DNA from: JBBTXJ01 sp964636345
GTDB lineage: Bacteria > Patescibacteriota > Patescibacteriia > Magasanikbacterales > JBBTXJ01
Direction of reading: 5' to 3'
Length of the DNA stretch: 19,945 bases
NCBI GenBank assembly: GCA_964636345.1
Contig: CAZWRL010000014.1
Location: forward strand, 1 to 19,945
Part shown: positions 1 through 7,274 of the stretch, in pieces
How positions within the stretch are numbered: position 1 is the stretch's first letter
How the letters are laid out: each line of letters opens with the position of its first letter
Made by a program: the position numbers and the translations under genes
Notes under the pieces: model-generated
Told to the model about the DNA's origin: nothing
What the model saw: only the letters and a program-made list of their open reading frames with translations
Databases searched by the model: none

Positions 1-673
1 ACACATTGGCCTCGCGTCCGAGCTTTTCCAAACTATGCGCGTCAGAATTTGAAATGAGCGTGATGTTGTCCAGCGCGGATAATCGCCGATTCATCAACGG
101 ATCGCTTGAGAGTCCTGTTTCAATGGCGCGAATGTGCGGCGTTAATTCTTCAAAACATTCCTCCAGCGTATCGTAACCGGATTTTGATCCAAACACCGCA
201 AACCACGGCGTCCACGCGTGCGCCGGCACCATCATAAACGCCGAATCAATATCTAATATCATGCGCAATAATGCTTTGGCGGATACTCCGAGTATTGGAC
301 GCCCATCGGATCGTATGTTGCACCCGCGCGCTTCAAGCGCCGTGTTTAATTTTTCAACCGCCGCAAGCGATGGCGCAAAAACACACAGATGTAATCGCCG
401 CACCGCATCGCGATGCGTATAGATGCACGCAAGTTCTGTGGTTAACATGAATTTTGTTTTACTGGAACCATCGCGTAAAACAAAAATACCGGGCGTTTCC
501 TCCCGCAACAATTCTTTTATTGACGCACACCACGCAGGATGCGTAAAATCTCCCGTTCCCACTACATCAATACCTTTGCGTTCACACGCTTTCCCAATCA
601 GTGGCAACGTTAAATCTTTTGAACACGCGCGTGAATAGCGTGAATGAATATGCAAATCAACAATCGTTTTCAT
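1..673 (-). CDS. Endonuclease Q-like PHP-domain protein (3' part outside the window)
   Basis: The first 224 codons are visible and the gene runs off the left edge. The N-terminus shows PHP metal-binding motifs in order: HIH at residues 8-10, GTGDFTH at 39-45, a TTELA segment, VPAHAWTPWF, and SNSDAH near residue 210. This set, including the aromatic AHAWTPWF segment, matches the endonuclease Q family (often annotated as UvrD-like PHP protein). Characterised archaeal and bacterial members nick DNA 5' of deaminated or otherwise damaged bases such as uracil, hypoxanthine and abasic sites. Family members are about 400 residues, so roughly half is present. The ATG lies 4 nt after the stop of the GlmU-like gene, so it is probably the last visible gene of a three-gene operon. 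The family call is from motif recognition; activity is inferred. Confidence 0.82.
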   Translation of the reverse strand, partial: MKTIVDLHIHSRYSRACSKDLTLPLIGKACERKGIDVVGTGDFTHPAWCASIKELLREETPGIFVLRDGSSKTKFMLTTELACIYTHRDAVRRLHLCVFAPSLAAVEKLNTALEARGCNIRSDGRPILGVSAKALLRMILDIDSAFMMVPAHAWTPWFAVFGSKSGYDTLEECFEELTPHIRAIETGLSSDPLMNRRLSALDNITLISNSDAHSLEKLGREANV

Positions 674-677
674 ACCG

Positions 678-1445
678 TCACAAAAACGGCTCCATCATTT
701 CAAGCCGTTGTAATTCTTCTGCCGTATTCACTCCAAGCGCCACGCGCGGATCAACGGAAATTGTTTCAACGCGTTCGCCTTCCGCAAGCGCCATCGCCAA
801 AATATCCGTCAGATAGTATTCGCCCTGCGCGTTATCATTGCGCAACTGTTCCAGATGCTTCCAAAGCCACTCCGCGCGATAACACGCCGCGCCGGTGTTC
901 ACTTCACCAATCTCTCGTTCCTTCACACTGGCATCCTTATATTCAACAATCCGCGCCACCGTGCCTTGTTCATTCCGCACCACGCGGCCATAACTCATAA
1001 AACCGCTTCGCCAATCCAAAAAATCCCGTACGTTCGCGCTCACAAAAGTCAAGGTATTTTCATGCGCGCGATGCGCGGTCACCAATTGTTCAATCACGGC
1101 TCGCCCTATGCGGGGCATGTCGCCATACAACACCACCACATCCGTCGCCGTTCCGGAAAGAACGCTCCGTGCCTGCATAACCGCGTGTCCGGTGCCAAGT
1201 TGTTCGCGTTGCCACACGTATGTATAATTCGGCCCAAGCGCCTGTTCCACCATCTCACCCTGATACCCAATAACAATAACCGGTGGCCACACAACCGGCG
1301 CGCCAGCCACCGCATCCAAAAGATGACGAATCAATGGTTTGCCGTGAAGCGGTTGCAAAACCTTGGGGAGCGCGTTCCCCAAATCCTTTTGTATGCGCGC
1401 GCCTCGGCCGGCCGCAACAATGATAAGCGCTACATTGTGTCCCAT
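678..1445 (-). CDS. GlmU-type nucleotidyltransferase, N-terminal domain only
   Basis: A 255-residue protein matching the uridyltransferase half of GlmU, which makes UDP-GlcNAc from UTP and GlcNAc-1-phosphate. Visible motifs are the IIVAAGRGAR nucleotide loop with PKVLQPLHGKPLI after it, EQLGTGHAV, VVVLYGDMP, a YGRVVR...IVEYKDAS segment, EVNTGAACY and GEYYLTDIL. These are in the order expected for GlmU rather than for glucose-1-phosphate thymidylyltransferases. The C-terminal left-handed beta-helix acetyltransferase domain is absent: bifunctional GlmU is about 450 residues. Acetylation would have to be done by another enzyme, or acetylated sugar salvaged. The ATG overlaps the end of the ROK kinase gene by 16 bp, so the genes are cotranscribed and probably translationally coupled. 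A related NDP-sugar specificity cannot be excluded. Confidence 0.85.
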   Translation of the reverse strand: MGHNVALIIVAAGRGARIQKDLGNALPKVLQPLHGKPLIRHLLDAVAGAPVVWPPVIVIGYQGEMVEQALGPNYTYVWQREQLGTGHAVMQARSVLSGTATDVVVLYGDMPRIGRAVIEQLVTAHRAHENTLTFVSANVRDFLDWRSGFMSYGRVVRNEQGTVARIVEYKDASVKEREIGEVNTGAACYRAEWLWKHLEQLRNDNAQGEYYLTDILAMALAEGERVETISVDPRVALGVNTAEELQRLEMMEPFL

Positions 1446-2335
1446 ACCATTTTTGCCGCTCCCACAATACCCGCGTCATTGCCCAATTGCGCAGGCACAA
1501 TCCGCGCATGGGTAACCATCACGGCAAACGCGCGTGCTTGAATTTCTTCCCGCATGCGTTGTTCAAATAGCGGCCACGCCGCCGCAATCGCGCCGCCAAC
1601 GATCACGACATCGGGATTAAAAATATTGAGGTAATTCGCGATGGCGATACCAAGCCACTTACCCTCCTCGGCCCACAACACGCGCGCCACTTCGTTTCCC
1701 TTGCGCGCCAACTCCTCAACCTGCTTTACATTTTCAATATGAGAACCCATTTTCTCCTGTGCCGCGCGCACAATCGCCGTGCCGGACGCAAGCGCTTCAA
1801 AACATCCGTACGGCACGCCGCATCCGCACGCGGGGCCATCGCTTGCGATGGTTACATGTCCGAGTTCTGCTCCCAAACCACGACTACCCATATACAGCGA
1901 TTCGTTCAAAATAAGACCGCCGCCAATACCCGCACCAATGGTCAACATCACCGCATTGTGCGCGCCAACCGCCGCGCCCTTCCACCACTCGCCCAGTACT
2001 GCCATATTCGCGTCATTGTTCATGAGCACCGATAATCCGATTTCTTTTTCTAACACTTCCTTAATGGGAAAAGGTTCTTTGAACGGCAAATTCGGCGTCA
2101 CTAAAACGGTTCCGGAAAATGGATCAAGCGGCCCGGGCATACCAAGCCCAACCCCGCGAACATCAGGCGCATGCTTGGTGAGGCGACGAACCATTTCGGC
2201 TATGATCGCCACTATTTCTTCTCGCGTCTTGCTCTGCGTGGCTTCTTTCTCACGCGCGCTTATAACACCGCGATCATCAACAACGGCGCCCTTGAGCGAA
2301 GTTCCACCTAAATCTAATGCGATAATCTGTGGCAT
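1430..2335 (-). CDS. ROK-family sugar kinase (glucokinase-like)
   Basis: A 301-residue ROK kinase, the usual family length. The N-terminal phosphate-binding loop is ALDLGGTSLKGAVVD (residues 6-20). The catalytic aspartate lies in NNDAN (D108), the second ATP-binding stretch is TIGAGIGGGLI, and the zinc site has ELGH (H160) followed by C170, C172 and C178 in CGCGVPYGC. Family members phosphorylate glucose, N-acetylglucosamine or related hexoses at O6 in the cytoplasm. Its position directly before a GlmU-like enzyme suggests a role in hexose or amino-sugar activation, but the substrate cannot be read from sequence. It is the first gene of the minus-strand operon. A plausible AAGG ribosome-binding site lies about 5 nt before the ATG, and a weak TTGCGG-N17-TATCCT promoter lies just upstream. 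Confidence 0.93.
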   Translation of the reverse strand: MPQIIALDLGGTSLKGAVVDDRGVISAREKEATQSKTREEIVAIIAEMVRRLTKHAPDVRGVGLGMPGPLDPFSGTVLVTPNLPFKEPFPIKEVLEKEIGLSVLMNNDANMAVLGEWWKGAAVGAHNAVMLTIGAGIGGGLILNESLYMGSRGLGAELGHVTIASDGPACGCGVPYGCFEALASGTAIVRAAQEKMGSHIENVKQVEELARKGNEVARVLWAEEGKWLGIAIANYLNIFNPDVVIVGGAIAAAWPLFEQRMREEIQARAFAVMVTHARIVPAQLGNDAGIVGAAKMVWDTM

Positions 2336-2430
2336 AGTACCTTAAGGATACTCAAGATGCTTGCTTTCCGCAAGATGCTGATTTTGTGCAATGTGTACTC
2401 GTTAAAACAGTTTAATCCGTGTGTCTGGTT

Positions 2431-2468
2431 TAAGAATAAAAAAGGGGTGAGTATGCTTATTCACCCCT
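2431..2468 (-). terminator. Rho-independent terminator
   Basis: A perfect 8-bp stem (2443-2450 with 2461-2468) with a 10-nt loop is followed on the minus strand by TTTTTTATTCTT. It sits downstream of the short acidic ORF and upstream of the ROK operon, so it separates the two transcription units. Confidence 0.85.
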
Positions 2469-2503
2469 CGACGACGGTGCGCCCCAACGCCTACGCCGGA
2501 ACG

Positions 2504-2752
2504 CTACTCCTCCTCTTCTTCTTCCTCTTCACGCCCCACGAACTTGGGCAACGGCCAGTCGTCCGAATCCGACTCGTCAACAGGCGGTCGGTCCACCACG
2601 ATCGAATCACCATCGTCGTCTACGACGAGGACTTCTCGGGGGTGTCCCCACCTGCGTTCGTCTTCCATCACCCTCACCCTTCCCGTTGCTGATCCTGATG
2701 ATTTCATCACCTCGCAAACACCGCGCCTGCGAAGTATCACTAAACGTGCCAC
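2504..2752 (-). CDS. Possible small acidic protein with a poly-glutamate tail
   Basis: An open frame of up to 82 codons between the rRNA terminator and an intrinsic terminator. The longest form starts with GTG at 2752. Internal ATG starts at residue 16 (GAGGTG directly before it) and residue 29 (GGAAGG about 9 nt upstream) give 67- or 54-residue proteins. The C-terminal half is very acidic (a VVDDDGD segment, DESDSDDW) and ends in eight glutamates encoded by a repetitive GAA/GAG tract. I recognise no family. The neat fit between two terminators argues for a real short transcript. The lack of a clear start and the low complexity argue against certainty. The 2336-2430 stretch holds only the presumed ROK promoter. 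Confidence 0.38.
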   Translation of the reverse strand: MARLVILRRRGVCEVMKSSGSATGRVRVMEDERRWGHPREVLVVDDDGDSIVVDRPPVDESDSDDWPLPKFVGREEEEEEEE

Positions 2753-2810
2753 TCCTCATAGAGTACCATAACAATAGAAATTCTGCACCTGCGGGCGGTG
2801 AATAAAAAAT

Positions 2811-2840
2811 TTGGCAAACAAAAACCACCCTTCCGGGTGA
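2811..2840 (-). terminator. rRNA operon terminator
   Basis: Just after the 5S gene the minus strand forms a short hairpin, CACCC-GGAA-GGGTG (2826-2839, GNRA-type loop), followed by GTTTTTGTTT. This is the expected end of the 23S-5S transcript. Confidence 0.8.
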
Positions 2841-2858
2841 TTCTTTATTGAGTGCAGT

Positions 2859-2970
2859 GTTCTCGGCACTGACCTACTCTTGCCTTGCGGCTACCATCGG
2901 CGCAGACAGGCTTAACTGCCGAGTTCGGAATGGGATCGGGTGTACCCCCGTCGCTTGAAATACCGAGAAC
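2859..2970 (-). rRNA. rrf: 5S ribosomal RNA
   Basis: The minus strand carries the conserved 5S core: CCCATTCCGAACTCGG for loop B/C, then GCGCCGATGGTAG and the AGAGTAGG segment near the 3' end. The closing helix is GTTCTCGG at the 5' end with CCGAGAAC at the 3' end. The pairing continues outward as GAGTGCAGT/ACTGCACTC (to about 2850-2980), which is probably the precursor stem for maturation. The ends are set from helix I and could be off by a few nucleotides. It lies about 50 nt after the 23S 3' end and is cotranscribed with it. Confidence 0.93.
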
Positions 2971-3297
2971 ACTGCACTCAAAAATATAACATGAGGTAAA
3001 GCACCACTCGGTGCTTCCGTGATACGCTCGACTTATTAGTACACCTCGGCTCAACGTGTTGCCACGTGTACACCTAGTGCCTATCAACCCGGTCGTCTTC
3101 CGGGAGTCTCAAACGAAGAGCAATCTTGAGGACGGCTTCGCGCTTATATGCTTTCAGCGCTTATCCGTGCCAAACGTCGCTACCCAGCAATGCCCCTGGT
3201 GGGACAACTGGTACACAAGAGGTTTGTCATTTTCGGTCCTCTCGTACTAGAAAATGGCCCCCTCACTCTTCAATGCCCGTAGCGGATAGGAGACCGA

Positions 3298-4040
3298 CAA
3301 TTTGTTACACTCTTTCTTACGAAAGAGATGGTGCGAACATTTCTGTCACACTCTGCATGTCGCCATGCAGTTCGGACTATATCTTCTCCGATTATTCGAA
3401 GTTCGACGTATAGTCTCTGAGGGTTTTACGAAATCGCTATATGAGATCGTTGCCTATAACGCCCTCCGCCGTTCATCTGATAAGCAAGATTTACAATCCT
3501 CCTTGCTCCGGACTTCTGCAAATGCTTGCCGCGTTTCATTAATTTCACGACGCGTTCAAACAAAGCAAAATCATGACGCTTTTCAGTCCGTAACAAATAC
3601 TTCCGAAAAAATGGAAGTATCTTAGTAAGGAGATCCTGACGATCTCTCACAACATACACATAGGTAACATCGCGTGGATTTGCCTTGTGATTTGGTTTTA
3701 CGTAACCACAGTGAAAGAATTCCACCAGTTCATCAAGCACCTTGCGACTTGATAGTCGTTGTGACACATGAAATTCCGGAATAATTTTCCATCCAGTTTT
3801 CATGCGCTCATCTGGATGAAACGCTATATGAAAACTGCCTTCACCATCAACAAACCCACTGATATACCATGCATGTGGATGATTTCGTAATCTTCCCTGC
3901 TGATGATCTGCCCTCATCACATTGTAACGTGTCATACTACCTATAGAATAACACGTAGTGTGAGATACTTCAAACTCCTACTCCTTTAGGAGTCGTCAGA
4001 CTTCCCAGCATTTAGTCGAATTTAGAGACAGCACGAATCT
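3298..4040 (-). other. Group I self-splicing intron in the 23S rRNA
   Basis: The 23S core is continuous if 3298-4040 is removed: exon ...GTAAGACAGT joins TCGGTCTCC.... The 5' exon ends in U and the intron ends in G, as group I splicing requires. Core helices can be drawn. P1 pairs exon AGACAGU with intron GCUGUCU (4026-4032), with the required U-G pair at the splice site. P3 is TTCGAC (4015-4020) with GTCGAA. P4 is TGGGA with TCCTA around P5 AGTC/GACT. P7 is GACTATA (3409-3415) with TATAGTC (3375-3381). P8 is CTTCGA/TCGGAG. P9-type hairpins with GCGA and GTAA loops follow. The endonuclease gene sits between P4/P5 and P7, in the P6 region. By comparison with E. coli the insertion is after U2604, beside A2602 of the peptidyl-transferase centre; that numbering is from memory. 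Confidence 0.93.
3426..3935 (-). CDS. LAGLIDADG homing endonuclease encoded in the 23S intron
   Basis: A 169-residue protein with one LAGLIDADG motif, WYISGFVDGEGSF at residues 23-35, in which E32 takes the position of the catalytic acid. A single motif and this length imply a homodimer of the I-CreI type. Such enzymes cut intron-less 23S alleles at the insertion site so that the intron is copied in by repair. The rest fits the fold: a basic strand-rich middle (TYVYVVRDRQDLLTKILPFF) and a helical C-terminus. The ATG has a plausible TAGGTAG ribosome-binding site. The gene lies wholly inside the intron between the P5 and P7 elements and has no obvious promoter of its own, so expression probably depends on the rRNA transcript. 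The frame looks intact, suggesting the enzyme may be active. Confidence 0.93.
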   Translation of the reverse strand: MTRYNVMRADHQQGRLRNHPHAWYISGFVDGEGSFHIAFHPDERMKTGWKIIPEFHVSQRLSSRKVLDELVEFFHCGYVKPNHKANPRDVTYVYVVRDRQDLLTKILPFFRKYLLRTEKRHDFALFERVVKLMKRGKHLQKSGARRIVNLAYQMNGGGRYRQRSHIAIS

Positions 4041-5489
4041 ACTGTCTTACGACGTTCTGAACCCAGCTCGCGTATCGCTTTAACCGGCGAACAGCCGGAC
4101 CATTAGGACCTTCTCCAGCCCTAGGATGCGATGAGCCGACATCGAGGTGCCGAACCTGGTCGTCGATATGGACTCTTGGACCAGACTAGCCTGTTATCCC
4201 CAGGGTAACTTTTATCCGATGAGCTTCCGCCGTCCTATTTCGTACGGTCGGATCACTAACTTCCACTTTCGTGACTGCGCGACTTGTAGGTCTTGCAGTA
4301 AAGCAGGCTTATGCGTTTGCACGTCGAGCGCGATTTCCATCCGCGCCAAGCCTACCTTGGTAAACTCCTCCGTTACATTTTGGGAGGAGTCCGCCCCAGA
4401 CAAACTACCCGCCAGGCGCTGTCTCGGTCTCCGGATTCACGGAGACTGATTAGAATCAACATCACAAAAGGGTGGTATTTCACTGGTGTCCCGCCTTGCG
4501 GCAAAACTCCCACCTATTCTAAACATTTGAAACGATGACCCAACGCCAAGTTGTAGTAAAGCTCCATGGGGTCTTTTCGTCCAGCTACGGGTAATCCGCA
4601 TCTTCACGGATATTGCAATTTCGCCGAGTCCCTTGTTAAGACAGTCATCAGACCGTTATGCCATTCGTGCGCGTCGGAACTTACCCGACAAGGTATTTCG
4701 CTACCTTAGAACAGTTATAGTTACTGCTGGCGTTCATCCGCGCTTCAGTTGAGGGCTGCCTTCCATCTTGCGACAGAAATGACCCTCTTCCTTAACGTTC
4801 GGACACTGGCCAGGCATCGCCCCCTATACATCCTCTTGCGAGTTAGCAGGGAGCTGTGTTTTTGGTAAACAGTCGCCTGATGTCTTTAGCTGTGGCCCGA
4901 TTGCTCGGGCAGGCCTTATCCCTAAGTTACGGCCGCTGTATTGCAGAGTTCCTAAACAAGGGTTCTCTCGTTCGCCTTCGTCTTCTCGACGTATCCACCT
5001 GTGTTGGTTTGCGGTACGGACCCATAATGCCGAGCGTAAATATCCTTTTCTGGGCACCGCACAAACGAGAATCAGATCCACCCGAAGGCTTCACCTTTTT
5101 CTTGCGAAACGGACATACCATAGCCCGCTCTCACCTCAGCGATGCGTCAGATACTTACAAACATTACGAGGTGCAGGAATAATAACCTGCTTGTCCATCG
5201 ACTACGCCTTTCGGCCTCGCCTTAGGCCCGACTAACCCTGGGAGGATTCTCCTGGCCCAGGAAACCTTGAATTTTCGGCGCCAATGATTTTCACATTGGT
5301 TTTTGCTACTCATGCCAACATTCTCCCTTCCAAGCGCTCCACTCCATCTCGCGACGTGAGCTTCACAGCAGCTTGGAATGCTCCCCTACCACTTTAACCT
5401 TGCGGTCAAAGTTCGCAGTTTCGGTACCATATTTAGCCCCGGTACATTTTAGGCGCGAAAACTCTTGACCAGTGAGCTGTTACGCTATC

Positions 5490-5521
<32 letters not shown>

Positions 5522-6144
5522 TGGTTGTATGAGAATTAACACCACCTTTAACACTTAATATGGATTTAGGGACCTTAACTGGCGATCTGGGCTGTTTCCC
5601 TCAAGACCGGTGAAGCTTAGCCCCCACGGTCTGACTCTCGTGCTCTAATCGCTGGTATTCGGAGTTTGATTGAAAGCGATATCCTTGCGGACTCGACCCT
5701 CATCCAGTGCTCTACCACCAGCGGGATTACACGAGGCGAGCCCTAAAGCTCTTTCGGGGAGAACCAGCTATTACCGAGTTCGATTTGAATTTCTCTCCTA
5801 TCCACAACTCATCCCCGCGTGTTGCACGGCGCGTGGGTTCGGGCCTCCTCCCAACTTATCATTGGGACTCACCCTGGTCATGGATAGCTCACCCGGTTTC
5901 GGGTCTTATGGCTGCTACATTCAAACAATCATTCTTCTGCTCATGTTGCCATAAGCAGAAAAAGAAAGTTTGGAAACGCGCTATTCACACTCGCTTTCGC
6001 TACACCTGCGTCCCGTAGGACTTAAGTAAGCAGCAGTCCATAAACTCGTTGGCTCATTCTTCAATAGGAATACCGTCACCCTTGCGGGCTCCGGCTCCTT
6101 GTAAGCATATGGTTTCAGGTCTATTTCACAAACCCTCTCGGGTC

Positions 6145-6182
<38 letters not shown>

Positions 6183-6818
6183 ATCATCAAACGTATTTTG
6201 CCTTGGAAGACAGTCCTCCCAATTTCCGACCAGCTTGCACGTGTCTGGCCGTACTCGAGAACAACTGCACAGTGAGTATAAACGTTTTCAACAACAGGGC
6301 TATCACCTTCTTTGGCGGGCCTTTCCAGGACCCTTAGTTTAACGTCGTACATGCCACCGCTCGCAAAAACAGGTAGCGAACGCAGTGTCTCATAACTCCC
6401 ATAATGCAACGGCCTGCACCTCGTATCATGATATACCATTCAACCTAGGGCTGAATGGCAATCAGCGATACCACACTATGAGTTTGGGCTAATCCCATTT
6501 CGCTCGCCACTACTCTGGGAATAACACACGCTCCGCTAACGCTCCGCAGAAAAATTCCTGCGCAACGTTAGTGAAGTGATTATTGTTTACTTTTCCTCTG
6601 GTTACTGAGATGTTTCACTTCGCCAGGTCTTCTTCACACACCTATGTATTCAGTGAGTGATGACCCCAATTTTCATTAGGGCCGGGTTTCCCCATTCGGA
6701 AATCTCCGGATCAAAGGTTGCTTATCACCTCCCCGAAGCTTATCGCAGATTGCTACGTCCTTCATCGTCGTTTGATGTCAAGGCATCCACCATACGCTCT
6801 TCTTAAGATGCGTATCAC

Positions 6819-7141
6819 GAAAGCACCCAACGGTGCTTCCTTAATTGATTACCTCATGTTTGAATTGTCAAAGTTCGCTCAACACGCTCTGCATTATCCA
6901 GCAAGCACAAAGCTTGTTGAGTAATGAAAACGCGTTATCAAATAAAATACCGCCCAACGGCGGCCTTCTAAAAACCCATAAAAAGGTTTAGCCGCTTGGT
7001 TGTTGTATGTTATAGCTGATTGTAGTAGTCAGTTCCATGACTGAAGTATAACATACAGAGGTCCAAGCGGATACCACATACCTGTGGATAGCCCGGTTTG
7101 GCTTCCGGGGCGTGCTCGTACGTGCAGTGTGACTGGTGCCT
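6819..7141 (-). ncRNA. Structured region upstream of 23S: rRNA leader or a separate small RNA
   Basis: No protein gene is supported here. On the minus strand a good promoter (7142-7170) is followed by consecutive hairpins: CCCGG/CCGGG (7092-7109); CCACA-GGTA-TGTGG (7074-7087); and a long two-part stem, CCGCTTGG/CCAAGCGG (7063-7070 with 6992-6999) enclosing GTATGTTATA/TATAACATAC (7047-7056 with 7005-7014) and a small TCAGT/ACTGA tip. Then CCGCC-GTTG-GGCGG (6950-6963) precedes TATTTTATTTG, which resembles a weak terminator. Between it and the 23S lies CTCAACA...TGTTGAG pairing (about 6880-6923) with a possible TCAACA-N16-GATAAT promoter. It is either a roughly 200-nt independent RNA or a long leader. 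I do not recognise it as 6S, SRP, RNase P or tmRNA. Confidence 0.45.
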
Positions 7142-7170
7142 ACTTTATATGACCTTCTAATGTTTGTCAA
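7142..7170 (-). promoter_or_regulatory. Sigma-70 type promoter, TTGACA-N17-TAAAGT
   Basis: A consensus -35 TTGACA (7165-7170) is spaced 17 bp from TAAAGT (7142-7147); a TATAAA reading with 15-bp spacing is also possible. It drives the minus strand towards the 23S-5S genes, so it is the likely rRNA promoter or the promoter of the structured RNA between. Confidence 0.75.
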
Positions 7171-7198
7171 GTCCCCTTGTGGAAAACATGGGAGTAAC

Positions 7199-7227
7199 AA
7201 AAAATCGGCCTTATGAGGCCGATTTTT
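7199..7227. terminator. Bidirectional terminator after the cupredoxin gene
   Basis: A perfect 10-bp stem (7201-7210 with 7217-7226, core ATCGGCC/GGCCGAT) with a TTATGA loop is flanked by A and T tracts on both sides. On the minus strand it ends the cupredoxin transcript just before the promoter of the rRNA region. Confidence 0.88.
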
Positions 7228-7237
7228 GCCTCTTGTC

Positions 7238-7267
7238 ATCCCGATACGCGCTTCGCGCTATCGGGAT
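7238..7267. repeat. REP-like palindrome
   Basis: A 9-bp perfect inverted repeat, ATCCCGATA with TATCGGGAT, encloses a GCGC/GCGC inner stem with loop TTC. It lies between the cupredoxin stop and its terminator. The shape resembles the short dispersed hairpin repeats found in many bacterial genomes. A related TCCCGATGC palindrome occurs at 15782-15803. Confidence 0.6.
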
Positions 7268-7274
7268 CCAAAAA

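Noticed and set aside
678..1541. Long plus-strand frames opposite the GlmU and ROK genes (e.g. 228 codons at 855-1541)
   Set aside because: They are antisense shadows of well-supported enzymes in a codon-biased region; no motifs are present.
5920..5975. A second self-splicing intron in domain II of 23S
   Set aside because: The insert is only about 55 nt and forms a simple hairpin; it lacks group I core helices, so an expansion segment is more likely.
6988..7239. An 83-codon minus-strand frame between the cupredoxin gene and 23S
   Set aside because: It runs through a terminator, a promoter and several hairpins and has no ribosome-binding site or recognisable composition.
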